Source of the DNA: Streptomyces sp. NBC_00249
GTDB lineage: Bacteria > Actinomycetota > Actinomycetes > Streptomycetales > Streptomycetaceae
Reading direction: 5' to 3'
Length of the DNA: 64,000 nt
NCBI RefSeq assembly: GCF_026342355.1
Contig: NZ_JAPEMV010000001.1
Coordinates: 620,001 to 684,000 of the forward strand
In this document: positions 1 through 7,947 of the stretch, one piece after another
How positions within the stretch are numbered: position 1 is the first letter of the stretch
How the letters are laid out: each line of letters opens with the position of its first letter
Translations under genes and position numbers: made by a program
The notes under the pieces: model-generated
Told to the model about the DNA's origin: nothing
Databases searched by the model: none
What the model saw: only the letters and a program-made list of their open reading frames with translations

Positions 1-719
1 TCGAGGACGGCGCGGTTGGCGCGCATCCGGGCGTAGTCGGGGTGGCGGGGGTCGTCGGGCAGGGAGACGACGACGGTGCCGGGCGCCGCGAAGGCGCAGA
101 CGCCGTCGACGTGGCCGTCGGTCTCGGTGTCGAGCAGGCCGCCGTACGGCAGCCAGATGACCTTGGTGACCCCGAGGCGGGCCTTGAGTTCGGCCTCGAT
201 CTCGTCGCGGCTCATGCCGGGGTTGCGGTTGGGGTGCAGCAGGCACTGCTCGGTGGTGATGAGCGTGCCCTCGCCGTCGACGGTGATCGCCCCGCCTTCG
301 AGGATCATGTCGGAGGCGATCCGGTCGACCCCGAGGTGTTCCAGCAGCAGGGCGCTGATCCGGTCGTCGGAGTCGAAGGGGTGGTGCTTGCCGCCCCAGG
401 CGTTGAACCGGAAGTCCACGCCGGCGCGGTTGCCGTCGTCGTCGAGGACGAACAGCGGGGCACTGTCGCGGAACCAGGAGTCGTCGAGGGGCAGCTCGAT
501 GACGGTGACGCCGTCGCCGCAGCGGGTACGGGCCTCCTCGCCGTGGCCGGGCGGGGCGACCATCGTCACGGGCTCGAAGGCGGCGATGGCGCGGGCGACC
601 TCCGCGTACTCCTCCTTCACGTCGGCCAGCACGCTTCCCCACAGCTCCTCGCGGGTCGGCCAGGCCATCAGGCAGCCCTGGTGCGCGGACCACTCGGCGG
701 GCATACGGAATTCAGCCAT
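1..719 (-). CDS. aguA: Agmatine deiminase family protein, cytoplasmic, C-terminus beyond window
   Basis: This encodes a peptidyl-arginine/agmatine deiminase (PF04371 type), which hydrolyses agmatine to N-carbamoylputrescine and ammonia. The visible 239 residues start MAEFRMPAEWSAHQ and carry family blocks: MAWP, DDSWFRDSAP, FNAWGGK, EGGAITVDGEGT, HPNRNPGMS and the catalytic-His block DTETDGHVDG. There is no signal peptide, unlike the two paralogues at 4229-5377 and 7948-9111. The C-terminal Gly-rich block with the nucleophilic Cys lies outside the window. An in-frame ATG four codons upstream (731) is an alternative start; neither has a strong ribosome-binding site. A TetR operator lies at 758-777, just upstream. 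Family certain, substrate inferred. Confidence 0.9.
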   Translation of the reverse strand, partial: MAEFRMPAEWSAHQGCLMAWPTREELWGSVLADVKEEYAEVARAIAAFEPVTMVAPPGHGEEARTRCGDGVTVIELPLDDSWFRDSAPLFVLDDDGNRAGVDFRFNAWGGKHHPFDSDDRISALLLEHLGVDRIASDMILEGGAITVDGEGTLITTEQCLLHPNRNPGMSRDEIEAELKARLGVTKVIWLPYGGLLDTETDGHVDGVCAFAAPGTVVVSLPDDPRHPDYARMRANRAVL

Positions 720-757
720 CGGGCGTCTCATTTCTTTCGTGGGGCGGAGTCTTCCAC

Positions 758-777
758 TTAACTGAAAATTCAGTCAA
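758..777. promoter_or_regulatory. TetR operator A (upstream of the first agmatine deiminase gene)
   Basis: TTAACTGAA-AA-TTCAGTCAA: 9-bp inverted arms (one mismatch) around a 2-bp centre. It sits between the end of ureC and the start of the first agmatine deiminase gene. It is one of five related sites at 758, 3475, 5424, 7094 and 7761. No other such site was noticed in the window, but I made no exhaustive search. Confidence 0.8.
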
Positions 778-788
778 GAGTGTGGGCG

Positions 789-2537
789 TCAGAGGAAGTA
801 GAGGCGGTTCAGGGAGACCTCCTGGGCCGGCTCGGAGCGCAGGGGCTCCCCGTCGAGGGTGACGAGGCCGGTGGCGGGGTTCACGTCGACGGCCCCCAGG
901 CGCGTGTTGCCGATCATGTCCTTGGGACCGATGCCGCGCGTCCCGCGTACGGCGACCCGGCGGCGCCGGGTGCCCAGGGTGTCGTAGGGGGCGCCGAAGG
1001 AGCCCGACTCGGCGGCGGCGCGGCTGACGAACGCCACCGAGAGGTCGGCGGGGGCGGCGCCGTGGGCGCCGAACAGCGGGCCCAGCACGAGGGGTTCGCA
1101 GCAGTCCGTGGCGGCGTTGGGGTCGCCGGTGACTCCGTAGGCGGGGAAGCCGGACTTCAGGACGAGCTGGGGCTTGGCGCCGAAGAACTGCGGGCGCCAG
1201 AGCACGATGTCGGCGAGTTTGCCGACCTCGATGGAGCCGATCTCGTGGGCCAGGCCGTGGGCGATGGCCGGGTTGATGGTCAGCTTGGCCATGTAGCGCA
1301 GGACGCGGGCGTTGTCGTCGCCCTCGCCGTCGCCGTCCAGCGGGCCGAGCTCGCCCTTCATCTTGGCGGCCATGGCGAAGGTGCGGCGGATGGTCTCGCC
1401 CGCCCGCCCCATGCCCTGGGCGTCGGAGGAGGTGATGCCGATCGCGCCCAGGTCGTGGAGCACGTCCTCGGCGCCCATCGTGCCCGCGCGGATCCGGTCC
1501 CGGGCCATCGCGGCGTCGCCGGGCAGGTCCGGCTTGAGGTCGTGGACGGAGACGATCATGCCGTAGTGCTCGGCGACCGCGTCCCGCCCGAAGGGCAGGG
1601 TGGGGTTGGTGGAGGAGCAGATGACGTTCGGCACGCCCGCCATCTTCAGCACGTTCGGGACGTGGCCGCCGCCGCAGCCCTCGATGTGGAAGGCGTGGAT
1701 GGTCCGGCCGTCCAGGACGCGCAGGGTGTCCTCCACCGACAGGCACTCGTTCAGGCCGTCGCTGTGCAGGGCCACCTGCACGTCGTGCTCCTCGGCCACC
1801 CGCAGGGCGGTGTCCAGGGCCCGGGTGTGGGCGCCCATGTCCTCATGCACCTTGAAACCGGACGCGCCGCCCTCGGCCAGGGCCTCGACCAGCGGAGCCG
1901 CGTCCGAGGAAGAGCCCCGGGCCAGGAAACCGATGTTCACCGGCCAGGCGTCGAAGGCGTTGAACCCGTGCTTCAGCGCCCAGGGCGAATTCACCCCCAC
2001 GCCCCAGCTCGGCCCGATCTCCTGCCCGATGATCGTGGTGACGCCGCTCGCGAGCGAGGCCTCCATGATGCGCGGGGAGAGCAGGTGGACGTGGGTGTCC
2101 ACGGCGCCGGCGGTGGCGATCAGGCCTTCGCCCGAGATCATGGTCGTGCCGGTGCCGACGACGATGTCGACGCCGTCGAGGGTGTCGGGGTTGCCGGCCC
2201 GGCCGATCGCGTGGATCCGGCCCTCGCGGATACCGACGGACACCTTGCGGATGCCCAGGACCGCGTCGATCACCAGCACATTGCTGATCACCACGTCACA
2301 GGTGTCACGGACGGCGGCGGCCTTCAGGTGCAGGCCGTCACGGGCCGTCTTGCCGAAACCCGCCAGGAACTCGTCGCCCGGCTTCTGCGCGTCGTGCTCG
2401 ACGCGGACGGTCAGCCCCGAGTCGCCGAGCCGGACCCGGTCCCCGGCGCGGGGGCCGAAGACGGACGCGTACTCGTGCGGGTCGATGTGGCGGCCGCCGG
2501 GAGCGCAGTGGTCGCTGTGCCGGGTCGGTCTGCTCAT
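789..2537 (-). CDS. ureC: Urease alpha subunit, divergent second-type paralogue
   Basis: This is the catalytic subunit of nickel urease (urea to ammonia and carbamate), 582 aa against about 570 for the family. Expected residues are visible: the nickel-binding HVH, the carbamylated-lysine block GFKVHED, HSDGLNE, the FHIEGCGGGH block and the metal-ligand Asp in ITSSDAQGMGR. The mobile flap, usually MVCHHLDP, reads SVHDLKP here, so the catalytic-flap His stays but the neighbouring Cys (Cys319 in Klebsiella numbering) becomes Val. Its ATG overlaps the stop of the gamma-beta fusion gene (ATGA). No ureD, ureF or ureG is in the window. Family assignment is firm; whether it is an active urease without dedicated accessory genes is open. 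Confidence 0.93.
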   Translation of the reverse strand: MSRPTRHSDHCAPGGRHIDPHEYASVFGPRAGDRVRLGDSGLTVRVEHDAQKPGDEFLAGFGKTARDGLHLKAAAVRDTCDVVISNVLVIDAVLGIRKVSVGIREGRIHAIGRAGNPDTLDGVDIVVGTGTTMISGEGLIATAGAVDTHVHLLSPRIMEASLASGVTTIIGQEIGPSWGVGVNSPWALKHGFNAFDAWPVNIGFLARGSSSDAAPLVEALAEGGASGFKVHEDMGAHTRALDTALRVAEEHDVQVALHSDGLNECLSVEDTLRVLDGRTIHAFHIEGCGGGHVPNVLKMAGVPNVICSSTNPTLPFGRDAVAEHYGMIVSVHDLKPDLPGDAAMARDRIRAGTMGAEDVLHDLGAIGITSSDAQGMGRAGETIRRTFAMAAKMKGELGPLDGDGEGDDNARVLRYMAKLTINPAIAHGLAHEIGSIEVGKLADIVLWRPQFFGAKPQLVLKSGFPAYGVTGDPNAATDCCEPLVLGPLFGAHGAAPADLSVAFVSRAAAESGSFGAPYDTLGTRRRRVAVRGTRGIGPKDMIGNTRLGAVDVNPATGLVTLDGEPLRSEPAQEVSLNRLYFL

Positions 2538-3238
2538 GCCGGGGTTCCTTCCGGGGTGGCCGCGCCGAGGTAGCCGCAGGCCGCGGCCTTGCGGAGGGCT
2601 TCCTCCCGGGCGCCGGGGGCGTCGAGCGGGCCGTCGACCAGACCGGCGAAACCGATCGCGATCCGGTCGCCGCCGATGGGGACGAGACCCACCTCGGCGG
2701 TGTCACCGGGGCCGAAGCGGGTGGAGGACCCCGCGGCGACGGCGAGGCGCATGCCGTACGCGGCGGCGCGGTCGAAGTCCAGGCGCGGGTTGGCTTCGAA
2801 GAAGTGGAAGTGCGAGGTCACGCTCACCGGGACCGTCGCGGTGTTGCGCACGGCCAGGACCACGGCCGGCGCGAGGGCCTCGACGGTGTCCTCGGCGGGG
2901 AGTACGGCGCCCGGCGCGCCGTCGTCACGGGGGTGCGCCCCGAAGGGTTCGCTGATCGCCGCGAGCCGGGTGCCGTCGTCGAACACCGCCTCGACCATCA
3001 CCTCGGTCACGATGTCGACGACGCCGGGCAGGACGTCGTCCGGGCCGAGGACGCTGCGGCCGCGTTCGAGGGCCTCGGCGAGCCGGAGGCCGTCGCGCGC
3101 CGCCTCGCACACGGTGTCGGCGATCACGGCGGTCGCCTCCGGGACGTTGAGCCGCAGGCCCCGTGCGTGGCGGGCCCGGGCCAGTTCGGCGGCGGTGAAC
3201 AGCAGGAGCCGGTCACGTTCGGTGGGCGTCAGGGGCAT
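2534..3238 (-). CDS. ureAB: Urease gamma-beta fusion subunit
   Basis: This 234-aa protein fuses the urease gamma and beta subunits, as in Helicobacter UreA. Residues 1-100 are gamma-like (MPLTPTERDRLLLFTAAELA; NVPEATAVIADTVCEAARDG; DVLPGVVDIVTEV). Residues about 115-225 are beta-like (VRNTATVPVSVTSHFHFFEANPRL; STRFGPGD). I chose the ATG at 3238 because the gamma-subunit homology starts there. It lacks its own Shine-Dalgarno; a good one (GGAGAA) sits 30 bases further up and serves a short leader frame that ends across this start. The stop overlaps the ureC ATG, so the two are translationally coupled. Operator B lies about 240 bp upstream. Confidence 0.92.
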   Translation of the reverse strand: MPLTPTERDRLLLFTAAELARARHARGLRLNVPEATAVIADTVCEAARDGLRLAEALERGRSVLGPDDVLPGVVDIVTEVMVEAVFDDGTRLAAISEPFGAHPRDDGAPGAVLPAEDTVEALAPAVVLAVRNTATVPVSVTSHFHFFEANPRLDFDRAAAYGMRLAVAAGSSTRFGPGDTAEVGLVPIGGDRIAIGFAGLVDGPLDAPGAREEALRKAAACGYLGAATPEGTPA

Positions 3239-3267
3239 GACGTCCACCGGGAAATCTTCATGATCAT
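3229..3267 (-). CDS. Putative 12-residue leader peptide in front of urease
   Basis: GGAGAA (3276-3271) is followed, five bases after GGAG, by an ATG opening MIMKISRWTSCP and a TGA. That TGA overlaps the ureAB start region (TGA at 3231-3229, ureAB ATG at 3238-3236). The arrangement suggests that urease translation is coupled to, or gated by, a leader frame. A second ATG two codons in gives a 10-residue version. The Shine-Dalgarno and overlap are directly visible; that the leader is translated is inference. Confidence 0.4.
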   Translation of the reverse strand: MIMKISRWTSCP

Positions 3268-3474
3268 TTCTTCTCCGGGAGGCGGGCGGAGTGGGCCACG
3301 GGGCCGGGGGTCCGCCGTTCCGGCGCATGGGTGCACGGAGCGGGGAGGGGCTCTGGTGGCGCGGGGAGGGGCGAGAGGGCCGGGTGCGGCCGGGCGGAGC
3401 GCCCGGCCCGTGGTGGGGAGGGGCCGAAGTGGGGTCCCGAAGGGCCGTCGGTGGCTCGGAACCCCACTCTGGCA

Positions 3475-3494
3475 TTGACTGAAAATTCAGTCAA
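3475..3494. promoter_or_regulatory. TetR operator B (upstream of urease operon)
   Basis: TTGACTGAA-AA-TTCAGTCAA, the perfect 9-bp inverted repeat of the set. It lies in the 296-bp gap between the tetR stop (3564) and the urease leader. The rest of that gap, 3290-3470, is G-rich with no recognisable gene or hairpin, so the urease transcript would have an unusually long leader of up to about 200 nt. Confidence 0.85.
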
Positions 3495-3563
3495 TAGATG
3501 GGGCGTCGAAAGGTCCCGTCCTACGGGAGGACAGGGTCCGGACGTGTCCGGGGCGGGCTCGGG

Positions 3564-4145
3564 TCAGTACTGGCGGAGTCCGGCCAGTTCGGCTTCGACG
3601 GCGCCGCGCATGAGCTCCCGCGCGTGGTCGATCCGGATGCCACCGCTGAGCCAGCGCATGCTGAGCCCCTCCAGGAGCGCGGTGAGCCGTTCGGCGGAGG
3701 CGGCGAGCGAGGAGGCGGGCACCATCGGCTGGACCTGGCCCAGCAGCGCGGCGACCTCCTGCACCCACACCAGGCTGGCCCGGGCGAGGTCCTCGCGCAG
3801 CACCTCGTCGAAGACGGCGCTCGCCCGCAGTTCACCCCAGGCCGAGCTGTTCTCCCGTACCTCGACGGTGTCCTGGAGCTCCAGGAGCAGGGTTTCCTCC
3901 AGCTCCTCCCGAGGGGTGAGCGGCGGGTCGTCCGGGTCGCGGTCGGTGGTGTAGCGCTCGGCGCGGTCGTTGATGAACTCGAGGGTCTCGCGCAGGACGC
4001 CGGTGCGGTCCTTGAAGTGGTAGTAGATCAGCGCGGTGGAGACGCCGGCCTCGGCCGCGAGTTCCTCCACGCGCAGCCCGCGGACCCCGCGCCGGGCGAT
4101 CACCCGGGCGGCGGCTTCGAGGATCTGAGTGCTGCGAGACGCCAT
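3564..4145 (-). CDS. TetR/AcrR-family repressor 1 of the agmatine/urease island
   Basis: A 193-aa TetR protein with an N-terminal helix-turn-helix: AAARVIARRGVRGLRVEELA, then AGVSTALIYYHFKDRTGVLRETLEF. The C-terminal half is a ligand domain of unrecognised subclass. It is a close paralogue of the second TetR (7157-7768): they share VRGLRV..LAAEAGVSTALIYYHFKDR and the LLLE(L/F)QD..EVREN(S)(S/T)AWGELRA block in the ligand domain, so both may bind the same operator and effector. It lies 83 bp after the secreted deiminase gene on the same strand, probably co-transcribed from the promoter carrying operator C. The ATG at 4145 has a weak ribosome-binding site; a GTG three codons upstream is possible. 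The effector is unknown; agmatine or another polyamine is a guess. Confidence 0.9.
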   Translation of the reverse strand: MASRSTQILEAAARVIARRGVRGLRVEELAAEAGVSTALIYYHFKDRTGVLRETLEFINDRAERYTTDRDPDDPPLTPREELEETLLLELQDTVEVRENSSAWGELRASAVFDEVLREDLARASLVWVQEVAALLGQVQPMVPASSLAASAERLTALLEGLSMRWLSGGIRIDHARELMRGAVEAELAGLRQY

Positions 4146-4228
4146 GACCCGCACTTTACCGGGGCGTTCCGCTACCGCCGCAGGCGGCCCGGCGCCGGGG
4201 GTGCGGTCCGGCAGGGGCACGGCGGGCA

Positions 4229-5377
4229 TCAGGCGGCCGGCGGGACGGCCGGGTGCGACTGGGTGGCGCAGTGGATGCCTCCGCCGCCGCCGGCGATGGC
4301 GTCGATGCCGATCTGGAGCACCTGCCGGTCGGGGTAGGCGGCCTGGAGGATGGTGTACGCCAGACCGTCGGCGTAGCCGTCGCCGAACTGCGGCGCGATG
4401 ACCGCGCCGTTCGGCGTGTAGTAGTTGGTGTAGCTGGAGAGGAACTCCGCTCCCCCGCCGCGGATGAGGCGGCGGTCGGGGCCGGGGAGTTCCGTGACGG
4501 CGAGGCGGCGGCCACGGGCGTCGGTGGCGCTCTCCAGGACCTGCTTGGTCTCCTCGTAGACGGCGACCCACTTGTGGTCCGCGCCGGCTCCGGGCCGGTC
4601 GAGGATGACCTTGCCCGGGGCGGTGAAGCGGGCCAGGCAGTCGATGTGGCAGTCGGTGATGTCCTGGCCGGCCAGGCCCGGCACCCAGAGGACCTTGTCG
4701 ATGCCGAGCGCCTGCTTCAGGGCCTGTTCCACCTGGTCCTGGTTCATGCCCGGGTTGCGGTTGGCGTTGACCAGCGAGCTGACGGTGGCCAGGAGGGTCC
4801 CCTCGCCGTCCGTCTCCAGCGAGCCGCCTTCGCCGACGAACCCGGCCACGGTCCGGCGGACCCCGTACTCGCCGAGGAGGATCCCGGCGGCCGCCGCGTC
4901 ATCGGCGTACGGCTGGGCGTACGGGGTGCCCGTCTTGCCCCAGCCGTTGAAGCGGGTGTCCACCCCGGCGAGGGCTCCCGGGGCCACGACGAAGGTGGGG
5001 CCGAAGTCGCGGATCCACAGGTCGTCTACGGGGATCTCGATGACGTCGACGGCGTGGCGGGCGCCGCGCCCGCAGCGGTAGCGGGCGTCGGCGGCCTGGC
5101 CGGGGCGCGCCAGCATCACGACCGGCTCGAAGCGCGATATCGCGTACGCGACGTCGGCGATGTCGCCGCGCACCGCCTCGAGCTTGCCGCCCCACACTGA
5201 GGAGAGGGCGGGCCAGGCCATGTAGGTGCGGACGTGGAGGTCGGTCTCGGCGGGCATCCGCAGGGCATCGGAGGCGGCGCGCGCGGTGGAGGGGAGGGCC
5301 GTGCCGAGGGCGGCGAGCGGCAGGGCGGCGGCGCCGTACTGGAGCAGGCGTCGACGGGTGGTGCGGGGCACGTCCAT
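4229..5377 (-). CDS. Tat-secreted agmatine deiminase family protein
   Basis: A 382-aa PF04371 deiminase with a twin-arginine signal peptide (RTTRRRLLQYGAAALPLAALG, cleavage near PSTARA-A, about residue 30). Motifs seen: MAWPALSSVW, DDLWIRDFGPTF, FNGWGKTG, EGGSLETDGEGT, NRNPGMN, DCHIDCLARF and the terminal GGGGGIHCATQ with the nucleophilic Cys. The ATG at 5377 was chosen because AGGGAG stands five bases upstream and the Tat motif follows at once. It would act outside the membrane on agmatine or arginine-derived guanidines; substrate inferred. Operator C lies 47 bp upstream and a tetR gene follows. Confidence 0.9.
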   Translation of the reverse strand: MDVPRTTRRRLLQYGAAALPLAALGTALPSTARAASDALRMPAETDLHVRTYMAWPALSSVWGGKLEAVRGDIADVAYAISRFEPVVMLARPGQAADARYRCGRGARHAVDVIEIPVDDLWIRDFGPTFVVAPGALAGVDTRFNGWGKTGTPYAQPYADDAAAAGILLGEYGVRRTVAGFVGEGGSLETDGEGTLLATVSSLVNANRNPGMNQDQVEQALKQALGIDKVLWVPGLAGQDITDCHIDCLARFTAPGKVILDRPGAGADHKWVAVYEETKQVLESATDARGRRLAVTELPGPDRRLIRGGGAEFLSSYTNYYTPNGAVIAPQFGDGYADGLAYTILQAAYPDRQVLQIGIDAIAGGGGGIHCATQSHPAVPPAA

Positions 5378-5423
5378 GGGTCTCCCTGAGGGGTGAGGGG
5401 CGGGATGACTCGGCATCCTTGCG

Positions 5424-5443
5424 TTAACTGAAAATTCAGTCAA
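5424..5443. promoter_or_regulatory. TetR operator C (upstream of secreted deiminase-tetR unit)
   Basis: TTAACTGAA-AA-TTCAGTCAA, identical to operator A. It sits between the kinase stop (5465) and the deiminase ATG (5377), in the right place to control the deiminase and the tetR gene behind it. Confidence 0.82.
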
Positions 5444-5464
5444 GTCCGGTCGAGCTCTGCGACG

Positions 5465-7045
5465 TCAGCCGCGGCGGTACTGGTCCACGACGATCGTGAC
5501 CGAGCCGTCGGCGGCCGCCTCGGCCAGCCGTACGATCGCGATCTCACTCCGGTCCGGGCTGCGCACACAGAACGGCCGCGCCTTCGAGAGCGCGGTGAAG
5601 GGCAGGGTGGCGGCCGGCCGGGTCTCGATGCCCCGGACACAGTCGGCCGGTCCCGGCTCCCCGGTGTCGGAGACGAACGCGTCCGACTCCTGGGACGGCA
5701 CGAACGCCTGGCCGTCGCGCGCCAGGTACCAGGTGGCCGTCTCCGCGGGCACCACCTTCCCCGCCTTCAGGTCGAACTCGTAGCCCGGGTCGGGTGCGGT
5801 CAGCCGGGCCTTGGCGTAGCCGGGCACGAACCCGGGGGCCGTGGGCGGAGCCGACCGGGAGGGAGCGGGGCTCGCGCCGGGGTCTTCCTCCTCCCCCTCG
5901 GGAGCGTCCAGGTAGTACACGGCTCCGGCGCAGGCCAGCAGGGTGCCGGCGACCGCCAGCGCCACCACCGGCAGGCGCCGCCGCCCCGGGCCGGGGGCGC
6001 GGCGACCGGACGCGGGAGCCTGCGCGGGCGGGGGGACGCGCACGGGCGCCGGGGCCGGGGCCGCCGGGAGGTGGGAGCCCGGCCCGGGCGGAGCGGGTGC
6101 GGTCGCCGCCCGGGTCTGCTGGAGGTGCGCCGGGGCGGGTCGGACGCCGACCTCCTCGCGGACCGGGTGGGGCAGCCAGCCGTCGGTGAACTCGGGGCGC
6201 GGGCCCACCAGGGGGTGGGCGTGCACGGACTCGATCAGCTGCACGGTCGTGGGCCGGTCCTCGGGGCGTTTGGCCAGGCACCACGCGATCAGTCCGTGCA
6301 GGTCACCCGGTACGCGGGCGAGGTCGGGATGCTCGGGGACCACCCGGTACAGCGCGCTGGACTCCGGCCCTCCCCCGAACGGCGGGACCCCGCCCGCCAC
6401 GTACGCGACGAGCGTCCCGAGCGCGAAGACGTCGGTGGCCGGTGTCACCTGGTGGCCCAGTGCCTGTTCGGGCGCCATGAAGGCCGCGGTACCGATCCGC
6501 AGGCCGGTGCCGGTGAGGGCGGCGGCGTCGGCCGCCCGCGCGATGCCGAAGTCGATCACGCGGGGGCCGTCCCCCGCGACCAGGACGTTGGCGGGCTTGA
6601 GGTCGCGGTGGACGACGCCCGCCCGGTGGATGGCATGCAGCGCCTCGGCGATGCCCGCGACGAGCAGCAGGACCGTGCGCACCGGCAGCGGTCCGTGGCG
6701 TCGCACCACCTCGTCCAGCGAGGGGCCGGGCACGTAGGCGGTGGCGAGCCACGGCGTGCGGTCGTCGGCCCCGGAGTCGACCACCTGAGCCGTGAACAGG
6801 CCGTGGATCCGGCGGGCACTGGCCACTTCCTGGGCGAACCGTTCGCGGAACTCGGGGTCCGCGGCGAACTCCCTGCGGACGGCCTTCAGCGCGATGGGGC
6901 GGCCCCCGGGCGTGTACGCCAGGTAGACCACCCCCATGCCACCGGAGCCGAGACGGGCGTGGAGGCGGTAGCCGCCGATCTCGTAGGGGTCGTCGGCGGA
7001 CAGCGCCGCGGGGGCGGGCGGTGTGCCGGGGAGTCGTTCGGGCAT
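5465..7045 (-). CDS. PknB-type membrane serine/threonine protein kinase
   Basis: A 526-aa Hanks-type kinase. The N-terminal kinase domain (about 24-275) has the glycine loop LGSGGMGVVYLA, catalytic Lys (IALKAV), HRDLKPANV, DFGIARA and MAPEQ, all intact. A Pro/Ala-rich linker (about 290-355) leads to one transmembrane helix (VVALAVAGTLLACAGAVYYL). An extracellular domain of about 130 residues with two Cys follows (ADCVRG; ARPFCVRS) and has no recognised sensor fold. The gene is divergent from tetR2 and shares operator D with it, so it may belong to the same regulon. Its targets cannot be read from sequence. Confidence 0.92.
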   Translation of the reverse strand: MPERLPGTPPAPAALSADDPYEIGGYRLHARLGSGGMGVVYLAYTPGGRPIALKAVRREFAADPEFRERFAQEVASARRIHGLFTAQVVDSGADDRTPWLATAYVPGPSLDEVVRRHGPLPVRTVLLLVAGIAEALHAIHRAGVVHRDLKPANVLVAGDGPRVIDFGIARAADAAALTGTGLRIGTAAFMAPEQALGHQVTPATDVFALGTLVAYVAGGVPPFGGGPESSALYRVVPEHPDLARVPGDLHGLIAWCLAKRPEDRPTTVQLIESVHAHPLVGPRPEFTDGWLPHPVREEVGVRPAPAHLQQTRAATAPAPPGPGSHLPAAPAPAPVRVPPPAQAPASGRRAPGPGRRRLPVVALAVAGTLLACAGAVYYLDAPEGEEEDPGASPAPSRSAPPTAPGFVPGYAKARLTAPDPGYEFDLKAGKVVPAETATWYLARDGQAFVPSQESDAFVSDTGEPGPADCVRGIETRPAATLPFTALSKARPFCVRSPDRSEIAIVRLAEAAADGSVTIVVDQYRRG

Positions 7046-7093
7046 GCGGTGGCTCTTTCAACGATGCGGCAATGACCTGCGCGCATCGTGCCG

Positions 7094-7113
7094 CTAACTA
7101 AACTTTCAGTCAA
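7094..7113. promoter_or_regulatory. TetR operator D (kinase/tetR2 divergent promoter)
   Basis: CTAACTAAA-CT-TTCAGTCAA: the right arm matches the consensus exactly, the left arm has three mismatches. It lies in the 111-bp gap between the divergent kinase and second tetR genes. The weaker left arm may mean lower affinity, which suits autoregulation. Confidence 0.65.
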
Positions 7114-7156
7114 TGTGTGACAATGCGAGACGCACACGGCCAGGAGGGATCACACA

Positions 7157-7768
7157 GTGACCGACCGCAGACGAGCCATCCTCACGGGCGCCGCGCGGGT
7201 CATCGCACGTCAGGGCGTCCGGGGGCTCCGGGTGGCGGACCTGGCGGCCGAGGCCGGCGTGTCCACCGCCCTGATCTACTACCACTTCAAGGACCGGCCC
7301 GGCATCCTGCGGCACGCCCTGGCCTTCATCGGGGACCGCGCGGACCGCTACACCGCGACGTGGGAGGGCGAGGCCGGGCCCGGGCCGTCCGATCCGCGCG
7401 GGCTCCTGGAGCGGACCCTGCTGCTGGAGTTCCAGGACCTGCCCGAAGTGCGCGAGAACAGCACGGCCTGGGGCGAGCTGCGGGCCCACGCGGTCTTCGA
7501 TCCGGAGCTGCGCGAGGATCTCGCCGCGGCCGGCGCGGCCTGGGTGGCGGAGGTCGCGGGCCACCTCGCCGCACTGTGCCCGGCCGCACCGCCCGGGGCC
7601 GTCACGGCCGCGGCGGAGCGGCTGACCGCCCTGCTGGAGGGGCTCAGCGTCCGCTGGCTGAGCGGTCTGCTGCCCGTCGCGCACGCCCGCGGCCTGCTGC
7701 GGGAGGCGATCGGGGTGGAACTGGGCCGACTCGGTTCCCCCGCCTCCCCCGCCCCTCGAATTGACTGA
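7157..7768 (+). CDS. TetR/AcrR-family repressor 2 of the agmatine/urease island
   Basis: A 203-aa TetR regulator starting at GTG 7157 with AGGAGGG eight bases upstream. The helix-turn-helix (ARVIARQGVRGLRVADLA; AGVSTALIYYHFKDRPGILRHAL) is nearly the same as in the TetR at 3564-4145. Homology continues through the ligand domain (LLEFQDLPEVRENSTAWGELRA; RLTALLEGLSVRWLSG), so this is a duplication within the island. Its stop codon lies inside operator E, which precedes the next gene. It is autoregulated if operator D functions. Confidence 0.92.
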   Translation: MTDRRRAILTGAARVIARQGVRGLRVADLAAEAGVSTALIYYHFKDRPGILRHALAFIGDRADRYTATWEGEAGPGPSDPRGLLERTLLLEFQDLPEVRENSTAWGELRAHAVFDPELREDLAAAGAAWVAEVAGHLAALCPAAPPGAVTAAAERLTALLEGLSVRWLSGLLPVAHARGLLREAIGVELGRLGSPASPAPRID

Positions 7769-7780
7769 ATTTCCAGTCAG
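7761..7780. promoter_or_regulatory. TetR operator E (upstream of lipoprotein deiminase)
   Basis: TTGACTGAA-TT-TCCAGTCAG: left arm perfect, right arm with two mismatches. It overlaps the stop codon of tetR2 and lies about 170 bp before the third deiminase gene. The 179-bp gap 7769-7947 holds no other gene. Confidence 0.72.
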
Positions 7781-7947
7781 TGCCACAGTGGCGACACGAG
7801 GCCGCCTCACTCTCCTTGCAGAGCGGCCGTTCGCGGTGCGGAGCGCGCACTCTTGATCGTAGGGCCCGGTTTGTCCGCCTACGCCAGACGCTCGCGCCCG
7901 CCCTGGCCGGATGCACCCCTTCCGCCAGCCCACGATCGGAGTTCCCC

